64,000 bases of DNA, from the NCBI GenBank assembly GCA_032164245.1, contig JAVMKO010000010.1:33058189-33122188 (forward strand), written 5' to 3'. Origin of the DNA: Sternotherus odoratus. Taxonomy: Eukaryota > Chordata > Testudines > Kinosternidae. Positions 58,374 through 64,000 of this stretch are shown piece after piece. The notes beneath the pieces are model-generated. The model ran no database searches and was not told where the DNA came from. It saw nothing but the letters and a program-made list of their open reading frames with translations. Positions within the stretch are counted from its first letter, which is position 1. Each line of letters opens with the position of its first letter. The position numbers and the translations under genes were made by a program.

Positions 58374-59354
58374 CAGGAGTGGGCAAGCCATATTGGGGTT
58401 GCAAAATTGTACGGAGGGCTGGGTCATGGAAGGCTGTGCCTCTCCAAACAGCCTGGTCCCGTCCCCTATTTAACCCTGTCAGGGTTCGCGCCCCCAGGCG
58501 GGTCAGTGAGGCCTAGTGGCCGGAATCCCTGATGACCCCCCTCGTCTGGGGCAGTGTGGCCCAAAGGCCAGAGTCAATACCAGCCCCTCGACTGGGGCAG
58601 TGTGGCCTAGCGGTCCTGCGCCTGACCCCCACTCAGCAGGGAGATCCTACCGCAACACACTGAGTGTCTTCGGGTGGGCAATACCACTCCCTCTCTATCC
58701 TGGGGTCAGTTCCTACCTGTTCCAGCGACGGGGCCCCCTGGCTGGTTGCTGATCCCCCGTATGTGGCTGGGTCGGTCGCTCCCTCAGTCTGGTAGTGGTC
58801 TAAGGCTCCTGTCTGGCTGTGGTCGGCATCAGACTCTAAGGCAGGGTCCTGCCATGGCTCCTGCTCCGGCTCCTGGTGTGGCTGGGACTGGTCCTACGCG
58901 GGAGCTCTCCAGGCACGTCCTCCTCCTACGGCAGCCAGCCCAGACTGAACTGTGTTCCCTCCCTTTATACTGCCCGAGCACTTGGAGCATGCCCAGTGCA
59001 GCGGGGGTGGGACTTCCGCTGCTAGAGCTTCTGGCCAGGGGCAGCCCTGGCCCGTGCGGGGCCGGTCCGCCCCGTCACAAACCCCCATCCACACACACAC
59101 TTCTCACCCCCTAACTGCCCCCCTCAGAATCCCTGACCCACCCAACCCCCCTGCTCCTTGTTCCCTGATCACCCCCTTCAGAGACCCCCACCCTGCAGGA
59201 AAGCACAGCCCTGCCCCCCAGAGTGCTGCTCATGTGGTACGCTGAGGCTCTGGGGGAGAGGGAAAAGCAGGAGAGGGCTGGGGGCTAGCATCCCTGGCCA
59301 TGAGCTCAGGGGCCAGGCAGGATGGTCCCGCAGGCCGTAGTTTGCCCACCCCTC
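58374..59354. mobile_element. hAT-like element (CAGGAGTGGGCAAGC type) carrying a solo LTR
   Basis: Left end caggagtgggcaagcc, right end gtttgcccacccctc, flanks ctctaaac (58366-58373) and ctctagac (59355-59362). It is the same family as 15232-15862 and is split by the LTR at 58477-59079. Confidence 0.7.
58477..59079. mobile_element. Solo LTR, 603 bp
   Basis: Begins TGTCAGGG and ends CCGTCACA (TG...CA), flanked by the 5-bp repeat aaccc (58472-58476 and 59080-59084). No coding part of a retroelement is present. The minus strand has a TATAAAG box near 58968. Confidence 0.75.
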
Positions 59355-59924
59355 CTCTAGACCAAGTAAGAACAGCCTTCCGAGGGACTGTTCCAAAGCC
59401 TATTGAACTTGCTGTTTGCTCCAATGCCTACTCCAGGCTGCTCCACCGCAGAGACAGCTGCATTTCAGTTGGAGGCTGCATGTACTTTGCCAAACCGCTT
59501 GAGATGAAAGGCACCGTATACACTAAATATGACCCCCTGCTGTATGCAGAAGAGATCTCAGCCTCCTGTGATCTCCTAACACCCAGCAAGCTTAGAGCCT
59601 CCAGAACAAAAAGCCACCTGAGCTCTAAAGGACAGTGAGAGAACAATTCCTCCCAGTGCACATCTCCTCCGCACACAGCCCCACAAGAAGTGGGCCAGCA
59701 GGAAAGCCACAATCAATCTCGGATTGAACAAAGACCTACAATGGCTAGCTCATTACAGAACGAGTTTCTCCTCTCTCCATGTCCACACCCCCCATTCAAA
59801 TGCTAGAAGAACAACCCACCCTCCCTGATCGGAGATAACAAGCTGGTTCAGCCTAATTGGATTAACCTTTTTACCTCCCACCTGGTTCTTGCCTACTTTT
59901 CTGTACCTGCCTCTGGACACTTCC

Positions 59925-60058
59925 ACTGCTTGCATCCGACGAAGTGGGTATTAGCCCACGAAAGCTCATGCTTCAAAACTTTATAGTTAGTCTTTAAGGT
60001 GCCACAGGACTTTGTTACCTCTGCTATTCCAGACTAACACGGCTACCTCTCTGACTCT
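59925..60058 (+). mobile_element. 'cgaagtgggtattagcccacgaaagctcatg' dispersed repeat
   Basis: Full-length tail of the repeat, ending 'ggtgccacaggact...agactaacacggctacctctctga'. Confidence 0.75.
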
Positions 60059-60118
60059 GTGCATGTGTACCATCACTGAACTAAAAGCAAATTGAATGTA
60101 CTCTGCTATTGTGTCAAT

Positions 60119-61125
60119 GTAGGAAGGTGACCAGGCAGCAAATGTGAAAAATCAGGATGGGGATAGTGGGTAACAGGAGTCTATGTAAGAAAAAGACCCT
60201 GTAACGGCATCGGTCACTCACCCTGCAGCGCCCCCGTCTGGTCGTCACGGGAATTAGCTCTTTTGACCCTGGAGTGCCCTCTGCCGGCCGATGTCCACTT
60301 CTCCACTCTGGCTCCGTGCCCTTCCCAGACCCCAGAGCCCCTTGCTGAGGGTGCTGCACCCCTGCAGTACCCCCCTGGTCTTAAGGTTCCCCCACCTGGG
60401 AACCCACCACCCACTATCCCCAACTCACCTCAGATTGTGCCACTGTCAGTCACTACTTGCCCCCACTCACTGGGGTGGACTGCAGTATCATGGCTACTCA
60501 TCACCGGCAAGAAGGGGTTGGCCTGCTGCTGCTATCTCCAGCCCTGGGCTGCCCCCTGGCAACCGTCAGTACCCCATGGGTCGGGCCTTCTCTAGGCTCA
60601 GTAAGCTGGGGCCTTCTCGCTAGAGCCAAGGCTCCCAGCTGCCTTGCCCTCGCCCTGCCCCAGTCTGGGTACCCCAGTACAGGCTCCCTGCAGCCAGGCC
60701 CTGTCTCCCTCTAGTTACAGGGGAGACTGACTTTAGGCCCTTGCCTGCTCTTGCAGCCTGGGGCTCTCAGGCTAGAGCTTTCCCCAGCCCCTACTGCCTA
60801 GCCCCAGCCCTGCACCAAGCTCAGTACCTTCCTTATGGCTTCCTGCAGCAGGCCTGTCTCCCTCTGCTTACTGAGGAGACTCCCTGCTTCTCTGTCTCCC
60901 AGCCCTTATATCCTGGCTGGGAGTGTTTGGGGCGTGGCCACACAGCTGGGCCTAACTCCCAATCAACCTGGGAGTTTGCAGTCTCCCAGCAACAGTCCCT
61001 TCCCTGGCAGTTACAAGCCCCTTTTGGGGCTTTTCCAAGCCCCTTCCGGTAGGGGGCGGGTGATCACCCCGCCACAGACCCAAAAATCAGGACTGTCCTT
61101 ATAAAATCGGGAACTCCCAACTCTA
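60119..61125. mobile_element. Short MITE split by a solo LTR
   Basis: 'aggtgaccaggcagcaaatgtgaaaaatcagg...atgtaagaaaaagaccc' and 'caaaaatcaggactgtccttataaaatcggga' are the two halves of the element seen at 36164 and 39949. Confidence 0.8.
60200..61076. mobile_element. Solo LTR, 877 bp
   Basis: Begins TGTAACGG and ends CCGCCACA. The 5-bp duplication gaccc lies at 60195-60199 and 61077-61081. The ends resemble those of the LTR at 58477, so the two may be related families. Its open frames are not genes. Confidence 0.85.
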
Positions 61126-61129
61126 GATT

Positions 61130-64000
61130 TTTTCTGGACATTTCACTATAAGTAGATAGGTTTTTTAAAACATTCTAAATTCCCTACTGTGGTTGCCATG
61201 ACATAGGTTTAGCTGCCAGTCCGTAACTACAACCTTCCCCCTCCCCTTGACTTCTTTTTGCAAAGGATAAGACTGAGAGAGATGTCCAATGTCTTGCTCA
61301 ACCTGTCTGCCAAGCTATTTAGAGAGATCAGGTAACTGGTGAATTTCAAGAGAAAGAGGGAATCAGTAGTATTAGCTACCACCTGCCAAGAATGATTAGA
61401 GTCCTGGCACAGAGAAAGCTCCGCTCAGGCAGCTGAGTTTTGAGCCACAGTACCCCCTGCTCTTCCAGTGTCAAGCCACTGCTGAGCACAGTCTGGAAAC
61501 TGGCTAGTGTCAGGTGGATATAGACCTTTCCTTTCTTCAGGCAGATCTGCCAATGTAACCGCCCTGAATATGATTCCAACCTTGGTTACCTGAATAAAGG
61601 CAGAGGAAAGGCATTAGGAATCAGAGTTCCCCTGACAGGTACCCTTATGTGAATTTCATACTCCAGAACAGCAGCTGTTAAAGGCATATCACCAGGAGTC
61701 AGTCTCCATTGTGGGACCTGGCCCAAATGATAGAACACCTTTTTACCAAAGTTCCCTTTCCTGATTTCACTACCTACAGTGAAGTGTCTGGTGACTGCCA
61801 TTAGAGACAATCAGCTGAAGAACACATGGTACATTCTGGGTGCTTCCATAAGCAAAATATTCATAATTAATCATAATATATAGCTCATCACATATGCAAA
61901 ATGGCATATAAACATCAATGTATCTTCACAGTAAATAGACAAGTATAATTACCTGCATGTTACAAAGCAAGAAGTACAGACACAGCGCAGGCAATACTGG
62001 TGTAGATCCATAAGTATTTCAGTGGAGTGGAGATTTTCACCAAAGTTCAGGATCTGGCCCACAAAGAGGTTAGGGACAGAATTTTCAACAGCTGGGTCTC
62101 AAGTTTGGTTGCCTCTGTATTTAGATGATGAATTCAATATACCATGGATCTGATTTTCAGAAAAGTGCTGAGTGCTCACAACTCCATCATCAGGCAAAAG
62201 CAATGTCAGGAGATCAAAGCCAAAGCGTCTCAGGTTGGCAAGGACAATGCTGAAACAACCAGATAAGTGAACACTTTTTGAAAGGATGTGAGCAGTCCAA
62301 GACCAAATAAGAAATATATCAGAGCCATAATTCAGCAGTTCCTGATTCCCAGCCTCATGCTCTGTCTTCTAGACCAGGGTTCTCAGCCCATGGAGGCACC
62401 ATTCAAATTGGTGACACCAAAATTATATATTAAAAACATCACATAGGAGGTTGGGGCAGGGGGAGGTGTTGTTCTCGGGGTCCCCAGGAGTGGGAACCAT
62501 CCTGTTACCCCTCCTCCCTCCCCGCCTCCAGGGTAAGGGAGGCTTGCTTGTGCTTAACTGGGTACCAGTTCTCTAACACCATCAGCCAATCAGCCGCTCA
62601 AGAACTTTCTTCTGGGCTATGCCTTGCAGGTTACAATAGGTGCAGGCCAGTCCCCAAATTACTTTTGAAGCATCTTCTGTAGTGCTCAGCCCCTTATCCA
62701 CTCAGCAGTTACAGAAATAGCAGGTCTGCTGACCCAAAGGAACAGTGTACACAGCAGCTGGAATGTTTCAATTCAGGATCAGTACCTTGCTTATTATCAC
62801 AGCACTGAGATATATTTATAATGGAAACTACAACACATTTGTTATGAAAGAGTCAACATTCACGTGATTGTGAGTAAGGAAATAGGAAACAAAAGGTTAC
62901 CTACAAAACAAAATCATAACAGCTTTCTAGAAACTAAACTTAATTTACAACATACTCTGCTGTCTGAAGAAGCTTATCTCACCAAAGTTTTCTGTGGCTT
63001 CTTCAGCCAAGGTTGGTGATGTCCGTTTCCTTTACTGTAAATGCATTGCCTGTTTACATCTGATAATTGGGTGGCTTCTTTGCCTCCTACTATATTCCCA
63101 AATTCACTGTCTGTAGTCAGAGACTACATAAACCCCCATGTGGGTTATTTTTCCTGAGTGCTGTTTTTCTGCTGACTTCACATCTTTTGATAATTTCCTA
63201 TGGAAATGTGCATCCATTGTGCTAGCTTATAATGTTTACTTCACATCCAGTGGAGAGAGAGCCCGCCCGCCAAAGTGTAGCTCTTGTCTGATAGAAAACC
63301 TGTTTCTCCACCTCTGCTGTGTTAGAGAATGTAAGACCGTATTTTCAGTAGACATACACAACTCCTTACATAGCATCTGTGCACACATTTCACAATGATC
63401 CGTGTGACCTGGCTTTCATTTAAGACCTCACCTGACATTCTTCAATGTACAATCAGAATCAGGATATTCTTGTAATCCCCTTACCAGCTGGCATTAAGTG
63501 GTTCTTAGGTCACCGGGAAGGGGCAAGTTCTGCCCCCGAGAGGTGTGGGGGAGGAGGCTGCAGAGCTTGCCCCATACTCTATCCTGTAGCTGCAGCAGCT
63601 CTGGTCCCATGAGGCTGGCTGGTTTTGGCTCCCCACTCCAGACACTGTGACCTGGTGCACAGGTTTACGGTGACACTCACTTTTGGCCCAGATGTCCCTC
63701 CATTGGGATGACAGAGATCAGGCCATATTTGAGTGAGTGGCACTGCAACCCCATGGACAAGACTGCAGCACCACTCAGAGAAATTAGGCCCAGACCGTCC
63801 TCCATCAAGGGATCGAGAACAAACCGGAGAGATGAGGCCACACCTGGAGTGGGGAGCTGAGCCCAGCCAGCCCTGTAAAACAGGAGCTGCCACTATGGGA
63901 CATAACCATGTCCTTATTTGGTGCTTATGATGTTAATATATCCCAGGGAAGAAATATTCAGTAAGCCAGATAGTTTTGCAGTAAAGCTACTTACTGGGTG
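61130..64000. other. Right flank, no gene recognised
   Basis: A repeat-like stretch at about 62570-63130 ('tcaccaaagttttctgtggcttcttcagccaaggttggtgatg') may be the end of a retroelement. A partial 'ggttctcagcccatggaggcac' element starts near 62380. No CYP1A-type or other coding exon was seen. Confidence 0.35.

Noticed and set aside
60263..61104. Several 85-110-codon open frames
   Set aside because: All lie in a solo LTR bounded by TG...CA and a 5-bp duplication.
57000..64000. A second, head-to-head CYP1A gene as in birds (CYP1A4/CYP1A5)
   Set aside because: No haem-loop, I-helix or hinge coding sequence was found on either strand up to the window end; it could lie further right.

Overview
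The window is vertebrate nuclear DNA, most likely from a turtle. Three things suggest this: intron-split genes with GT/AG splice sites, many CR1 LINE 3' ends, and a dense set of tRNA-type SINEs and hAT-like miniature elements of kinds I associate with turtle and other reptile genomes. No prokaryotic gene, tRNA, rRNA or CRISPR array was seen. The species call rests on repeat character and protein similarity read by eye.

Two protein-coding genes can be supported. (1) On the + strand, 7950-16723, are the last nine coding exons of a secreted EGF/collagen protein of the CCBE1 family. They join in one open frame of 324 codons plus stop. Its 5' exons (signal peptide and first Cys-rich part) were not found and probably lie left of the window. 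(2) On the - strand, 47195 down to 41967, is a complete cytochrome P450 of subfamily 1A: six coding exons, 526 residues, with all P450 signatures. A non-coding first exon with a TATA-like box is proposed at about 49676-49765. The two genes converge, with about 25 kb of repeat-rich DNA between them.

Upstream of CYP1A, at 52.5-52.9 kb and again at 55.76-56.1 kb, lie two diverged direct copies of one ~330 bp segment. They carry AhR/ARNT response elements (TNGCGTGAGAAG), an arrangement that looks like a tandemly duplicated dioxin-response enhancer. The CCBE1-like gene is too different from CCBE1 to be its ortholog. Its position beside CYP1A fits a known paralogon: human 18q21 holds CCBE1-LMAN1-CPLX4, and 15q24 holds CYP1A-CSK-LMAN1L-CPLX3. 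I read it as the CCBE1 ohnolog, which I do not know from mammals.

The rest is intron and intergenic sequence full of mobile-element remains: CR1 3' ends, SINEs, hAT-type elements (several with 8-bp target duplications), a Tigger-like mariner, a PIF/Harbinger remnant, two solo LTRs with TG...CA ends and 5-bp duplications, and simple repeats. From about 57.5 to 64 kb no gene was recognised, and no second CYP1A gene is visible.
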